From: Solibacillus cecembensis
GTDB lineage: Bacteria > Bacillota > Bacilli > Bacillales_A > Planococcaceae
DNA: 64,000 nucleotides
Reading direction: 5' to 3'
NCBI RefSeq assembly: GCF_001439635.1
Contig: NZ_LMBZ01000004.1
Span: 1-64,000 of the forward strand
The notes beneath the pieces were generated by a model that worked only from the letters and a program-made list of their open reading frames with translations, made no database searches and had not been told where the DNA came from. Position 1 is the stretch's first letter. Each line of letters opens with the position of its first letter. Position numbers and translations under genes: made by a program. Shown piece after piece: positions 1 to 7,882 of this stretch.

Positions 1-316
1 CAGTCGCCGGTTCAATACCGACAACTGGTTGGATAAATGCTTTTTTGACCTCTGTCTTATATACGGGGGTCAGTCCCTAAATAACTACGAGCCTTTTTAA
101 CATTTTAATTTGGAGTAAAAGGTCTCTTAGATCCTTTAAGACCATTAAACATTCCTTAATATTGTTAAAATTGGGGTAATCGTTTTGAAAATATGCTTAT
201 CGCTGAAAGTCCGCATTTTCTTGACGCTACCCCTAATTTCTTTCATCCCCCATTTTTCTACCTCTAGATTTAGTGCATAACGCCAATATTTAATACAATT
301 TATTCTATTTCCTACT

Positions 317-356
317 TAAAATAAACTGCACTGTTAGTTCAATAACTTCAATAAAA
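317..356. repeat. Short intergenic repeat, copy 1
   Basis: This copy contains CTGTTAGTTCAATAACTTCA preceded by an AAACTGC core. The same pattern recurs near 2545-2583 almost intact and near 2154-2173 in part. All copies lie in AT-rich gaps between genes. The function is not known; a small mobile or regulatory repeat is possible. Confidence 0.5.
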
Positions 357-387
357 AAGAACGGATTCCACCGCTTGAAATCCGTTC
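353..387 (-). terminator. Candidate intrinsic terminator
   Basis: A 9-bp perfect stem (GAACGGATT with AATCCGTTC) is flanked by an A-run on the left and a T-rich stretch on the right. It could terminate minus-strand transcripts running past the phosphatase gene and may work in both directions. Confidence 0.5.
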
Positions 388-443
388 TTCTTTCATTCTT
401 TATATTAGCTCTATCCCGTGACCACTTCACAATGCGTTGAGAT

Positions 444-479
444 AAAAACACCCATAATGGATAATTTTCCACTGTGGGT
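444..479 (-). terminator. Terminator of the HAD phosphatase gene
   Basis: An 11-bp stem with one mismatch (ACCCATAATGG with CCACTGTGGGT) overlaps the stop codon region of the phosphatase gene. On the minus strand it is followed by a run of T. This fits an intrinsic terminator directly at the gene end. Confidence 0.6.
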
Positions 480-1015
480 TATTTCTTATCATTTTTAATA
501 TCACGAATAATCCATTGTACTGCCTCTTTTAAATTTGGATACACTGCATTTGCTAATGGATCACTCTCACCTATAAAAACGGTTCTTGTACCTGCTTTTT
601 TACCTGCCTGAATATCCGTATCAGTATCTCCAACCATATATGATTTTTCAAGATCAATTTTGTGTTTTTCTCCTAAATCTAAAATCATTTTGCTATTAGG
701 TTTTCTACATTCACACCCAGCCTTTGGTTTATGCGGACAATAGGCAACCTCATGAATCGTTGCTCCCTTTTTCTCCAGTTCACCCACCATATAGTCATGA
801 ATTTTATGTAACTGCTTTTCCTTCATATAACCTAACCCAATTCCACCTTGATTTGTTACGACAAACACATAATCAAAATACTCATTTAAACTTTTAATTG
901 CTTCTTCTACACCAGGTAAAAAATAAAATTGATTCGGTTCGTTTACAAATTTCACTCGATCAGTTAGTACTTCATTTATTATTCCATCTCGATCTAAAAA
1001 AACTGCCCTTTTCAA
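479..1015 (-). CDS. HAD-IIIA family phosphatase (GmhB/HisB-N type)
   Basis: This is a small HAD-superfamily hydrolase of about 178 residues. It starts with the motif-I sequence FLDRDG, has motif II TNQGG, a Zn-binding loop of the type CPHKPKAGCEC, and motif III/IV GDTDTDIQAG. That loop is typical of histidinol phosphatase and heptose-1,7-bisphosphate phosphatase relatives; the real substrate cannot be told from sequence. An ATG at 1042 lacks a ribosome binding site, whereas TTG at 1015 follows AAGGGTG by eight bases and gives the usual N-terminus (M)KRAVFLDRDG, so I prefer 1015. It has no operon partner. Confidence 0.8.
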   Translation of the reverse strand: MKRAVFLDRDGIINEVLTDRVKFVNEPNQFYFLPGVEEAIKSLNEYFDYVFVVTNQGGIGLGYMKEKQLHKIHDYMVGELEKKGATIHEVAYCPHKPKAGCECRKPNSKMILDLGEKHKIDLEKSYMVGDTDTDIQAGKKAGTRTVFIGESDPLANAVYPNLKEAVQWIIRDIKNDKK

Positions 1016-1042
1016 TCCAATCACACCCTTAATTTTTAACAT

Positions 1043-1700
1043 TACTTTTATTATGTGAAAAATTAAAGGATATAAGCAGTCTTATTTCAGATGTCCACTA
1101 ATTTCCATAATGAAATCAATCCGTTAAAAAAAAATTTAAAATATTTCTTTCATTTTCTTATATCTTTTTTGTGAAAAACTTCAATTTTACTTCAACGACA
1201 ATTATTTCAATAAGTGCAACTAACCATACAAATAGAAGACTTTAAAATTTGTTATAGATTTCCTTTAATAACATTCTAGTAGATTAATTGCCCCTTCTAA
1301 TACCTAATTAACCTTCTCTCTACAACCCAACTGCTCCATCAATAAATTCATTCCTTATGCATTTACCCTTCGGTAATAGAAGTACCATGTTAAGTTGGAT
1401 GGTATACTTATCTTCAATTGATTGGAAACAAAACAGCAGTAAATCACCAGATGAGTATTTAGAAAATCAAGTTTGATAATTAGGCATCTATTAAAGAATG
1501 AAATATCATAATGTAATTTAAAAAGCGTTATTTTATTGGGGTATCGCTTTTATTCTACAGCTACTACCCTATTTCAATAGTTGAATATGAATTATTTTAT
1601 AAATTGTTATTCCATTAAATGGCCCGATTGTTAAACAAAAGTTAAACAACGATCTTCAACTAATTGCTGCGTTAGTGCAATATGAAAATAGTTCTTTCTA
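1043..1700. other. 658-base AT-rich gap without a clear gene
   Basis: No recognisable gene is present. Around 1388-1475 a short plus-strand frame reads MLSWMVYLSSIDWK and ends in DEYLENQV, but it has no ribosome binding site and may be a gene remnant. A weak hairpin lies near 1518-1552. Nothing else stands out. Confidence 0.4.
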
Positions 1701-2117
1701 TTACGTGATAAGATATTTTTCTTTGAAAATTGGACTTAATTCACTCCACACATCAAATTTATTACCATCTAAATCAAAGAAAACAAAGTTCCTACCAGAG
1801 TGTCCTCTGTTTTCAATTCCTCCAACTCTTATCTCTTTAACAATAAAATCTCTATGAATTGCCTTTAATGCAGTTAGTCCATTAACTTCAAATGTTATAG
1901 AAAAACGTTTTATACCATAACAATCATAGAAGTTAGAACTTTGATTTTCTTTAGATTTAACAAGAAAAATACTTTGGTTTGCAAAATTAAGTATTGCTTT
2001 GTCTTCGTCTTTATAGCTTAACTCTGCCCCCAATTTGTTTACATACCATTCAGAAGAATTTTCTACATTAGTTACTGGAATATAGGTAGTTCCTACCCTT
2101 AGCAACTTTTCGCTCAT
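1701..2117 (-). CDS. VOC/glyoxalase-fold protein
   Basis: This 138-residue protein has the vicinal oxygen chelate pattern: an N-terminal strand GTTYIPVTNVENSSEWYVNKLGA and a C-terminal strand with FFDLDGNKFDVW, typical of glyoxalase, fosfomycin-resistance and dioxygenase relatives. One VOC module of this length usually works as a dimer around a divalent metal. The substrate is unknown. The start follows AGAAGGAG at good spacing. It stands alone on the minus strand. Confidence 0.75.
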   Translation of the reverse strand: MSEKLLRVGTTYIPVTNVENSSEWYVNKLGAELSYKDEDKAILNFANQSIFLVKSKENQSSNFYDCYGIKRFSITFEVNGLTALKAIHRDFIVKEIRVGGIENRGHSGRNFVFFDLDGNKFDVWSELSPIFKEKYLIT

Positions 2118-2153
2118 TTTATAGACTCCTTCTAATATTCCTCTTTTCTTATT

Positions 2154-2173
2154 GAACTAAACTGTCCTGTTAG
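2154..2173. repeat. Short intergenic repeat, interrupted copy 2
   Basis: GAACTAAACTGTCCTGTTAG matches the first half of the repeat seen at 317 and 2545. The expected continuation GTTCAATAA appears only about 70 bases later (near 2238), so this copy looks split by a small insertion. Confidence 0.4.
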
Positions 2174-2323
2174 CCATCCATGTAGAGCAAAACCAGCGCT
2201 ACACCACAGAGAATGAAAGATTATGACGTTCTTTCATGAGAGTTCAATAAAGAAAAAAAGGCTGCATATACAACTCAATGTTCTTCAAGTAAAGCCCCCA
2301 TTACTTAAATAAGTTATAAATAA

Positions 2324-2509
2324 TTAATTCTGATTCTTCATAGCCCTTGTTACAATACGGGACACTAAATAACCCATACCCCCAAGCCCTAAAATGCCTA
2401 CTATAATAAGCAAAGGAGTTTGTTCAGCATACAGCATACCTACGACAAATAAGATAAAACACAGTATTATTCCAACAATACTGAACATGGTGTTTTGTTT
2501 AAAACCCAA
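2324..2509 (-). CDS. Small two-span membrane protein
   Basis: A 61-residue hydrophobic protein with two predicted membrane helices (roughly residues 8-28 and 32-52) and a basic C-terminus (RAMKNQN). I do not recognise the family. The longer reading frame begins with GTG at 2536, but the strong ribosome binding site AAAGGGGGT sits inside it, seven bases before TTG at 2509, so the shorter start is preferred. It is an isolated minus-strand gene. Confidence 0.55.
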   Translation of the reverse strand: MGFKQNTMFSIVGIILCFILFVVGMLYAEQTPLLIIVGILGLGGMGYLVSRIVTRAMKNQN

Positions 2510-2544
2510 TAATTTTACCCCCTTTATATTTTGCACATCATTTT

Positions 2545-2583
2545 AAACTAAACTGCGCTGTTAGTTCAATTACTTCAACAAAA
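2545..2583. repeat. Short intergenic repeat, copy 3
   Basis: This copy carries AAACTAAACTGCGCTGTTAG followed by TTCAATTACTTCAACAAAA. It lies just upstream of the small membrane protein gene on the minus strand and is nearly identical to the copy at 317-356. Confidence 0.5.
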
Positions 2584-2730
2584 ATATCTTTAATCCTTTT
2601 TTATTTTACTAACTCCAACCAAACCACCGCTTCACAGTGTGTTTTAAGTGTGAACATATTATAGAATCTAATTTTGGTGTTGAGCAAAAAAGGTGACTAC
2701 AAAAAAACGAATTATCCTAATGTGAAAATA

Positions 2731-2760
2731 CACCCTTTCATCGAGCTCGAAAGGATGCGT
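2731..2760. terminator. Hairpin beyond the first anti-sigma gene
   Basis: CCTTTC and GAAAGG pair across a loop containing the palindrome TCGAGCTCGA, with partial pairing outside. It is followed by a T-run on the plus strand and a weaker one on the minus strand. It probably ends the ECF operon. Confidence 0.5.
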
Positions 2761-2804
2761 TTTTCATATATTGTTCGTAGATTTTTCAGAGTAATAGCTA
2801 TTCC

Positions 2805-4373
2805 TTATTCATCCAAATTCCCTTTAACCGTACTATAAACTACTTTCCATACTCCATCTTCCTTTTTCATTGGAAGTTGGTAAATAATTTCTTTTGAAAA
2901 TTCGTCGGTCCAACGTATTTTTTGATCATCCGCTGTTAACTGTGCTTTTCCTGCCGCATAAATTTCAAATAATAGGCGTTGCTTCATTGATTTTGTAACT
3001 GCTTTATTAGTCAGCTGAATCCACGTATCATAATCCATTAACTCCTCACTTTGAGCAAACAACGCATACATCGCCTTATAATCTTCCAAATAATTCGCAT
3101 ATAAATATAATTTCGCTACCGTTTGTGGGGCTATGTCTTGTAACAACGGCTTGATCGCATCCTCGTTAAAATTAGCGGAATCCATCCCCTGCACAATTTG
3201 CTGAAATTCATTAAATAACGCTAATTCCTGCTCGGTCATCGTATTGGTCACATTGTCTAAATCATAACCGAGTACCTTGCCTTTAATGTCATACTTGGAA
3301 ACCATCCCGCGCAGTCCATCACTTGCCCAGTGGTCTGGATAAACCATCACTTCATCACGGTTCGGACTGCCGTAAGACTCATAATTTTTTTCATAAATAC
3401 CCGTATCTCCATCAAAATTGGCGTGCATATAAAAAGGCTGCGGTGTGTTAAATTTATGCCAAACTAATGTATTTTCAATTAACGTAACTTCCGTCGGATT
3501 ATCCATAATAATTCGTGTCACTTCAAGCTCCCCATCGCGCTCAATGACAATAACATCACCTATTCGATATTGATTTCCCGCATAATAATACGGATCAATG
3601 AGTAGCGGGAATTTATTATATTCCTCATTTCCTCGGAGCATCGTATCCCCTTTATAATCAAGAGTTTGCTCCTCACGATTTCCCTCGATTGCAGGCACAT
3701 AAACCGAAGTATTCGTATAGTATTCCGCCAAATGCTGTCGTTTCCCATCTGATTGTGCATAGACTGGAGTATGCTTGGAATTCGCTGCTCCGAACCATAC
3801 ACGCAGCCCATCCTTCGCTTCTACAATCTTAGCTTCTTCATCGCCAATAAAGATTTTTTCCGTTGATTCGTCTTGAATAAGACCAACTTTATAAGGTAAA
3901 TTATTTAATTCAAAGTCATCCCAATGATTCAAGTTTGATGTAAATAAAACGGTATGCTCCTCAAATTCCCAGTTGTTATTTATAAATTTTGCTCGTTGGA
4001 AATGAATCGTATCCCCTCCATGCTCTATATCCTTTACAATGAAAAACCCGTCATTGTTTATCGTAAAAGGAACTTCTGTATAGAGTACTTCAACATTGTT
4101 CATTTGCCATTGTTGCTTAAATGCTTCCACTAGTGATTCCTCTGAAAACTTTTGATTTAATTCCGTCGTTTGCGCGGGCAGTTGTTCCATTGGAGTTAAG
4201 TACAATAAGAAAGAGCCTATTCCAATCGCCGCTGTCACAACAACCACTGGCAACCATTGCTGTTTTTTGCGTTTTTCATTTGCATGAACGCCTTCAATAA
4301 CCGCGCGTTTTTGCCCATCACTTAGCTTACGTTCACCAAAGATTTTCTCACGTTCTTTTTGGAATTTATTCAT
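2805..4373 (-). CDS. Large membrane-anchored anti-sigma-factor-like protein
   Basis: This 522-residue protein has a short basic cytoplasmic N-terminus (about residues 1-40), one membrane helix near residues 41-61 (WLPVVVVTAAIGIGSFLLYL) and a very long extracytoplasmic part rich in Trp and Tyr. Its start overlaps the ECF sigma gene by 8 bases behind the ribosome binding site GGGAGGAAC, the usual sigma/anti-sigma arrangement. The inferred role is to hold the sigma factor inactive until an envelope signal arrives. I do not recognise the outer domain. The anti-sigma role rests on context and topology. Confidence 0.6.
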   Translation of the reverse strand: MNKFQKEREKIFGERKLSDGQKRAVIEGVHANEKRKKQQWLPVVVVTAAIGIGSFLLYLTPMEQLPAQTTELNQKFSEESLVEAFKQQWQMNNVEVLYTEVPFTINNDGFFIVKDIEHGGDTIHFQRAKFINNNWEFEEHTVLFTSNLNHWDDFELNNLPYKVGLIQDESTEKIFIGDEEAKIVEAKDGLRVWFGAANSKHTPVYAQSDGKRQHLAEYYTNTSVYVPAIEGNREEQTLDYKGDTMLRGNEEYNKFPLLIDPYYYAGNQYRIGDVIVIERDGELEVTRIIMDNPTEVTLIENTLVWHKFNTPQPFYMHANFDGDTGIYEKNYESYGSPNRDEVMVYPDHWASDGLRGMVSKYDIKGKVLGYDLDNVTNTMTEQELALFNEFQQIVQGMDSANFNEDAIKPLLQDIAPQTVAKLYLYANYLEDYKAMYALFAQSEELMDYDTWIQLTNKAVTKSMKQRLLFEIYAAGKAQLTADDQKIRWTDEFSKEIIYQLPMKKEDGVWKVVYSTVKGNLDE

Positions 4374-4878
4374 TTAAAAGTTCCTCCCACCCCAACGTTT
4401 CAACGCGTACCTTTAACATTTCACGTGCCCGGCGCAATCTTGTTTTTACGGTGTTTTCTGAAATACTTAGTAGCCCAGCCATTTCGATCGTCGTCATGTC
4501 TTCATAATAAAACAACACAATACTTTCTCGGTATTTTAGTGGTAGCTGTAACACGTGCTTCATTAATTCACTGTGCTCAAGTTGCGTTTCAAATTCATAG
4601 GAATGCGACTGTTTTTGCCCAAATAATTTGCCTAGTGTTCGCTTTCGTGATGCCCAGCTACGCAAATAATCGGTGCATTTATGTATGGTGATTTTCGTTA
4701 AATATGTTTTGATGCTCGCCCTACCTTCAAAGCTTGCATAGGACTTAAAATATTGAATGAATGATTCCTGAACAATATCCTCCGCAGCCACCCAGTCTTT
4801 GACATACATAAAACTGACTTGCAGCAAATACGGGCTATATGTATCCATCAAATCATGCATTTCCTCATTCGTTAACAT
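4366..4878 (-). CDS. ECF-type RNA polymerase sigma factor (pair 1)
   Basis: This 170-residue sigma-70-family protein has region 2 at roughly residues 8-75 (DIVQESFIQYFKSYASFEG...TYLTKITIHKCTDYLRS) and region 4 at about 110-160 (LPLKYRESIVLFYYEDMTT followed by the helix-turn-helix SISENTVKTRLRRAR). Length and layout are those of extracytoplasmic-function sigma factors such as SigM, SigV or SigW. The start has an ideal GGAGGTG site. It is translationally coupled to the anti-sigma gene. An ECF-like promoter lies directly upstream, so autoregulation is likely. Confidence 0.9.
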   Translation of the reverse strand: MLTNEEMHDLMDTYSPYLLQVSFMYVKDWVAAEDIVQESFIQYFKSYASFEGRASIKTYLTKITIHKCTDYLRSWASRKRTLGKLFGQKQSHSYEFETQLEHSELMKHVLQLPLKYRESIVLFYYEDMTTIEMAGLLSISENTVKTRLRRAREMLKVRVETLGWEELLNE

Positions 4879-4904
4879 AACGCACCTCCTTTTTTCACTA
4901 CTTA

Positions 4905-4932
4905 GACGGAAGTAGTTGTTAATTTAGTTTCA
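4905..4932 (-). promoter_or_regulatory. Candidate autoregulated ECF promoter (pair 1)
   Basis: On the minus strand TGAAAC (4932-4927) and CGTCTA (around 4908) are separated by 18 bases. These match the TGAAAC/CGTC elements of ECF promoters, with spacing one or two bases longer than usual. The site lies about 30 bases before the sigma gene start. Confidence 0.55.
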
Positions 4933-4970
4933 CGAAAATAAATGCTATTTTTAATTTAGAAGAAGTGCAT

Positions 4971-4997
4971 AAAAAAAGACCTCAATATTATGAGGCC
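4971..4997 (-). terminator. Terminator of the XRE gene pair
   Basis: On the minus strand GGCCTCA pairs with TGAGGTC over a 6-base loop and is followed by seven T. It lies directly after the XRE regulator gene. Confidence 0.8.
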
Positions 4998-5004
4998 GAT
5001 TTTA

Positions 5005-5208
5005 TCAATTTTTAGTAAACTCATTTATAAACAGCTCATCAACCGTGGTATTCAGTACAGACGCGATACTAAAGGCTAATTGCAATGTCGGGTCATATTT
5101 TTCATTTTCTATCGCATTGATCGTTTGTCTTGTAACATAACAAAGTTTAGCGAGCTCCTCTTGTGACAATTTTGCAGACTTTCTTAATTCTTTAATTTTG
5201 TTCTTCAA
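5005..5208 (-). CDS. Small XRE-family transcriptional regulator
   Basis: This 67-residue protein is almost entirely one Cro/CI-type helix-turn-helix: IKELRKSAKLSQEELAKL, then TRQTINAIENEKYDPTLQLA and SVLNTTVDELF. It is a minimal DNA-binding regulator of the YozG/YgzD type. Its TTG start immediately follows the TAA of the membrane protein gene (TAATTG), so translation is coupled. Such pairs of a small XRE regulator and a three-helix membrane protein are common in Bacilli; the signal sensed is not known. Confidence 0.85.
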   Translation of the reverse strand: MKNKIKELRKSAKLSQEELAKLCYVTRQTINAIENEKYDPTLQLAFSIASVLNTTVDELFINEFTKN

Positions 5209-5496
5209 TTAACCACCATATTTCCTTTTTAAAAATAATAATGCGATTAAATATATTATTGAAATTACCAAAAGAAATGGAAATGGACTGATTCCATCGT
5301 AAGAAGCTTCTGTCCAAAAAGTTACATAAATAAGTTTAACAATTTCAAGTAATAGCACACCAATGACCACTGTAAATGCGTATGACTGGGCTTTCATTCG
5401 AATGAAGTTTTTCCTTTCATCCCCCAATTTAGGCAATGACGCCAAAGTAATAATGATCAATAAGACACAAATTGCTAAAATAGCAATCCACCCCAT
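5209..5496 (-). CDS. Three-helix membrane protein paired with an XRE regulator
   Basis: This protein of about 95 residues has three membrane helices (near residues 2-20, 39-58 and 71-90 of the short form). It resembles the DUF2178/DUF3796-like proteins that precede small XRE regulators. The reading frame opens with ATG at 5511, but GGAGGT lies inside it, seven bases before the ATG at 5496, so 5496 is preferred. It is the first gene of a two-gene operon behind a strong sigma-A promoter. The function is unknown. Confidence 0.65.
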   Translation of the reverse strand: MGWIAILAICVLLIIITLASLPKLGDERKNFIRMKAQSYAFTVVIGVLLLEIVKLIYVTFWTEASYDGISPFPFLLVISIIYLIALLFLKRKYGG

Positions 5497-5532
5497 ATTT
5501 ACAACCTCCATATCCCAGAAATGTAAAACTCT

Positions 5533-5574
5533 TTTGACACTTTTATTTTAAATTTACCCGTTTGAAATGTCAAA
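5533..5574 (-). promoter_or_regulatory. Sigma-A promoter with flanking inverted repeat
   Basis: On the minus strand TTGACA (5573-5568) and TAAAAT (5550-5545) are 17 bases apart, a near-consensus promoter for the membrane protein/XRE operon. The sequence TTTGACA at 5533-5539 is repeated in inverted form (TGTCAAA, 5568-5574), so one arm covers the -35 box and the other lies just past the -10 box. This could be the XRE operator. Confidence 0.65.
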
Positions 5575-5595
5575 TACTTTTTACATAACAAAAGT

Positions 5596-5630
5596 AAAAA
5601 AGAACTCACCGCATGGATGAATTCCTTTTT
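5596..5630. terminator. Bidirectional hairpin terminator
   Basis: GAACTCA pairs imperfectly with TGAATTC and the stem is extended by an A-run on one side and a T-run on the other. It lies after the PadR/DUF2812 operon on the minus strand. Confidence 0.5.
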
Positions 5631-5654
5631 ATTGCTTAGAAATAGTTGACTTTC

Positions 5655-6212
5655 TTACAAACCTCCCTCTAATTCCAATAACTTCCTTTCGTTAAAATAA
5701 CTAAGAAACGCTTTTATCCAAATTGTTAACCATAAAATAAACGCGAAACTATTCAAGATTAAGCTAAATGTGCTAGGTGTAAATTGCTTAACTAACTCGA
5801 ATCCATTTGCCGCCACATTGAAGTAAATATTCATCCCCATAAAAAATAGGAACAGTAAGGACATTGCCGTTGAAAATAGGAACAAGCGTCTTAGCACTTG
5901 CAATTTTTCCTCTTTTACGTACGTCAACATCGGTTTTTCTTCATCCGCTCGGTACGGCATTGCCCATATCGTCGTGTTCCAAAATGTGGAGCTCGTCGTA
6001 AACTTCAACTGCCAGCCCATCTCTTTATGCAGCTGGAAATAACTTTGATTTATCGATTTTTCATAGCCAATTTCATAGCTTATGTTTTCACTTTTCCTTG
6101 GAACAAAGTAAAAAAAGATATTTCCAGCCCGTTCTAGTTCATAGCCTTGTTCGAACATTTCATACAACCATTTTTTCGTCTTATACGGATTATAAAACCA
6201 GCCAACAGTCAT
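5655..6212 (-). CDS. DUF2812 membrane protein
   Basis: This 185-residue protein has an N-terminal soluble region (KKWLYEMFEQGYELERAG...FFYFVP) typical of DUF2812 proteins and two C-terminal membrane helices near residues 108-130 and 148-168. It overlaps the preceding DUF2812 gene by 23 bases. Together with that gene and the PadR gene it forms one operon; DUF2812 genes commonly follow PadR regulators in Firmicutes. The biochemical role is unknown, with envelope-stress sensing a guess from context. Confidence 0.7.
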   Translation of the reverse strand: MTVGWFYNPYKTKKWLYEMFEQGYELERAGNIFFYFVPRKSENISYEIGYEKSINQSYFQLHKEMGWQLKFTTSSTFWNTTIWAMPYRADEEKPMLTYVKEEKLQVLRRLFLFSTAMSLLFLFFMGMNIYFNVAANGFELVKQFTPSTFSLILNSFAFILWLTIWIKAFLSYFNERKLLELEGGL

Positions 6213-6690
6213 TTTCCTTCTTGCGGAATTTCATAAACAGAAAAATTCCAACCGCATATACACTACCAAATGTCATCAAAAACAGGATTGAAATGTCGAA
6301 TAAAAAATTATTTGATGATGAAACAGCCATTAATAATAGCGGCACAATGAGCAGCGGTGTAATAAGTGCAAGCACAAATATTAATGTGTAATAATGAGTG
6401 CGTAATCGTTTAAATACGTTTTCTCTCGATGGAAAAATATGTGCCTGTTCTGCCTCGTAAATGGTCCAATTTCCTAAACTCGTTGTACGTTGCCACCCCG
6501 CTTTCAATAATCTCGATGCATTCGAACGTAAATCGATCGCATACGTTTGTTTTTTCGGTGTACCTTCCTCAAACTCAAATTGACTCAAATAATTTAACCG
6601 CGTAACATGCTGTCCTTTATTCGCCATGTCACTTAGCCACTGTTCAGTCTCTTCAATTCGGTAACTCCAAAACGGTCGCCATTTTTTCAT
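6190..6690 (-). CDS. DUF2812 membrane protein
   Basis: A 166-residue relative of the downstream gene: soluble N-terminus WSYRIEETEQWLSDMANKGQHV, a beta-rich middle part (FEFEEGTPKKQTYAIDLR), then two membrane helices near residues 98-122 and 130-153. The start codon overlaps the PadR stop in an ATGA arrangement, so expression is coupled. The two neighbouring DUF2812 genes may encode a heteromeric membrane complex under PadR control; this is an inference. Confidence 0.7.
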   Translation of the reverse strand: MKKWRPFWSYRIEETEQWLSDMANKGQHVTRLNYLSQFEFEEGTPKKQTYAIDLRSNASRLLKAGWQRTTSLGNWTIYEAEQAHIFPSRENVFKRLRTHYYTLIFVLALITPLLIVPLLLMAVSSSNNFLFDISILFLMTFGSVYAVGIFLFMKFRKKENDCWLVL

Positions 6691-7010
6691 TGCTTGCCCT
6701 CCTCGAACTGAATAATATGGTCATGTAATTCTTTAATTCGCTGCATTTCCTGCTGTAAAATTTGTTGTCCTAATGTGGTCATTTCATAAATCGTTTTGCG
6801 CTCTTCATCCGAAAAGAGAACGATGAGCCCATCAGTTTGCATTTTCATGAGCGTGCCATAAATTGTGCCCGATCCAAGCTTTAGCCGCCCATTTGTGAGT
6901 GCTTCAATATTTTTAATAATGCCGTAACCGTGTCTTGGCTCTGTTAAGGAAAAGAGTATATAAAAGGCCGTTTCTGTCATCGGATGATATTTTTTAAAAA
7001 TTTTGTCCAT
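6687..7010 (-). CDS. PadR-family transcriptional regulator
   Basis: This 107-residue protein carries the PadR winged helix: TETAFYILFSLTEPRHGYGIIKNIE, then KLGSGTIYGTLMKMQTDGLIV and the wing ERKTIYEMTTLGQQIL. It is a short PadR protein of the type found in front of DUF2812 genes. The start has a GAGGAGGGG ribosome binding site. It is first in the operon and divergent from the two-component system at 7175. A promoter with an ATGT/ACAT palindrome in its spacer lies just upstream, which suggests autorepression. Confidence 0.85.
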   Translation of the reverse strand: MDKIFKKYHPMTETAFYILFSLTEPRHGYGIIKNIEALTNGRLKLGSGTIYGTLMKMQTDGLIVLFSDEERKTIYEMTTLGQQILQQEMQRIKELHDHIIQFEEGKQ

Positions 7011-7036
7011 AAGCCCCTCCTCTATGTCGTACCTCG

Positions 7037-7066
7037 ACTATATCACGATGTGACATATTATTGCAA
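7037..7066 (-). promoter_or_regulatory. Promoter with PadR-like operator
   Basis: On the minus strand TTGCAA (7066-7061) and TATAGT (7042-7037) are 18 bases apart. The spacer contains ATGTCACAT, an inverted ATGT/ACAT repeat of the kind bound by PadR proteins. A further TATGTC/GACATA pair frames the region. Confidence 0.5.
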
Positions 7067-7174
7067 ATGTATTCGGAAAATTCAACTTCTATACTATTTT
7101 ACAACTTCTTTATTGCATTGTTGCGCTGTTTTCCACTACGATAGAGAAAAGCTTGACGGAAGAAGGTACGATTG

Positions 7175-7882
7175 ATGACACAAATATTAATTATTGAGGA
7201 TGAACAGCAAATTGCACGCGTACTGCAATTAGAACTTGGTTTTGAAGGTTATGAAACAACGATTGCGCACACAGGAACAGCTGGTTTATTGGCGTTTCAT
7301 GAAGGAAATTTCGAATTAGTTTTATTAGATATTATGTTGCCTGAATTAAATGGACTTGAAGTGTTAAAGCGCATCCGCAAGCACAATGAAACGATTCCGG
7401 TCATTTTATTGACAGCAAAAGGTGAAATTCAAGATAAAGTAACTGGTCTTGATTACGGGGCAAATGATTATATGACAAAGCCGTTTGAATTTGATGAGCT
7501 ACTTGCCCGAATTCGTGTGGCGCTGAGGTTCTCACTTAAATCGGCTGTTCCAGGAATACCGACGCATACATACGAATTTGCTGGCTTAACATTAAATGAA
7601 AATACACGTGAAGTATGGCGTCAAAACAATCCAATCGACTTAACCCCACGTGAATTTGATCTGTTGACACATTTTATGAAACATCCGAAACTCGTGCAGT
7701 CACGTGAGCAGCTATTAAATGCGGTTTGGGGTTATGACTATTACGGGGATACAAATGTCGTGGATGTATATGTTCGTTACTTACGTCAAAAAGTTGAGGT
7801 GCATGTAAACCTTTCTCCCCTGCTGCATACCGTTCGTGGCGTTGGCTATGTATTAAAGGAGTCGGCTACAAATGAAACTTAA
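7175..7882 (+). CDS. OmpR-family response regulator (YkoG-like)
   Basis: This protein of about 235 residues has an N-terminal receiver domain (acidic pair EDE near residue 10, phospho-Asp in LLDIMLPE near 53, Lys in YMTKPFEF) and a C-terminal winged helix (LTPREFDLLTHFMKHP, DTNVVDVYVRYLRQKV, TVRGVGYVL). A TTG at 7172 is possible, but AGAAGGT is best spaced for the ATG at 7175. It overlaps the kinase gene by 11 bases. The order regulator, kinase, PepSY, PepSY matches the B. subtilis ykoG-ykoH-ykoI-ykoJ arrangement. Confidence 0.9.
   Translation: MTQILIIEDEQQIARVLQLELGFEGYETTIAHTGTAGLLAFHEGNFELVLLDIMLPELNGLEVLKRIRKHNETIPVILLTAKGEIQDKVTGLDYGANDYMTKPFEFDELLARIRVALRFSLKSAVPGIPTHTYEFAGLTLNENTREVWRQNNPIDLTPREFDLLTHFMKHPKLVQSREQLLNAVWGYDYYGDTNVVDVYVRYLRQKVEVHVNLSPLLHTVRGVGYVLKESATNET

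Larger units (their letters stand above)
1..478. other. Intergenic stretch at the left edge
   Basis: No convincing gene is visible. The first 40 bases contain a fragment resembling a tRNA T-arm, but there is no acceptor stem and no CCA, so no tRNA is called. The right part holds one copy of a short dispersed repeat and two hairpins that suit transcription on the minus strand from the neighbouring phosphatase gene. Confidence 0.5.

Noticed and set aside
1..40. Sequence resembling the T-arm of a tRNA at the left edge
   Set aside because: Only four of five T-stem pairs form, no acceptor stem or CCA follows, and the rest of the gene would be outside the window.
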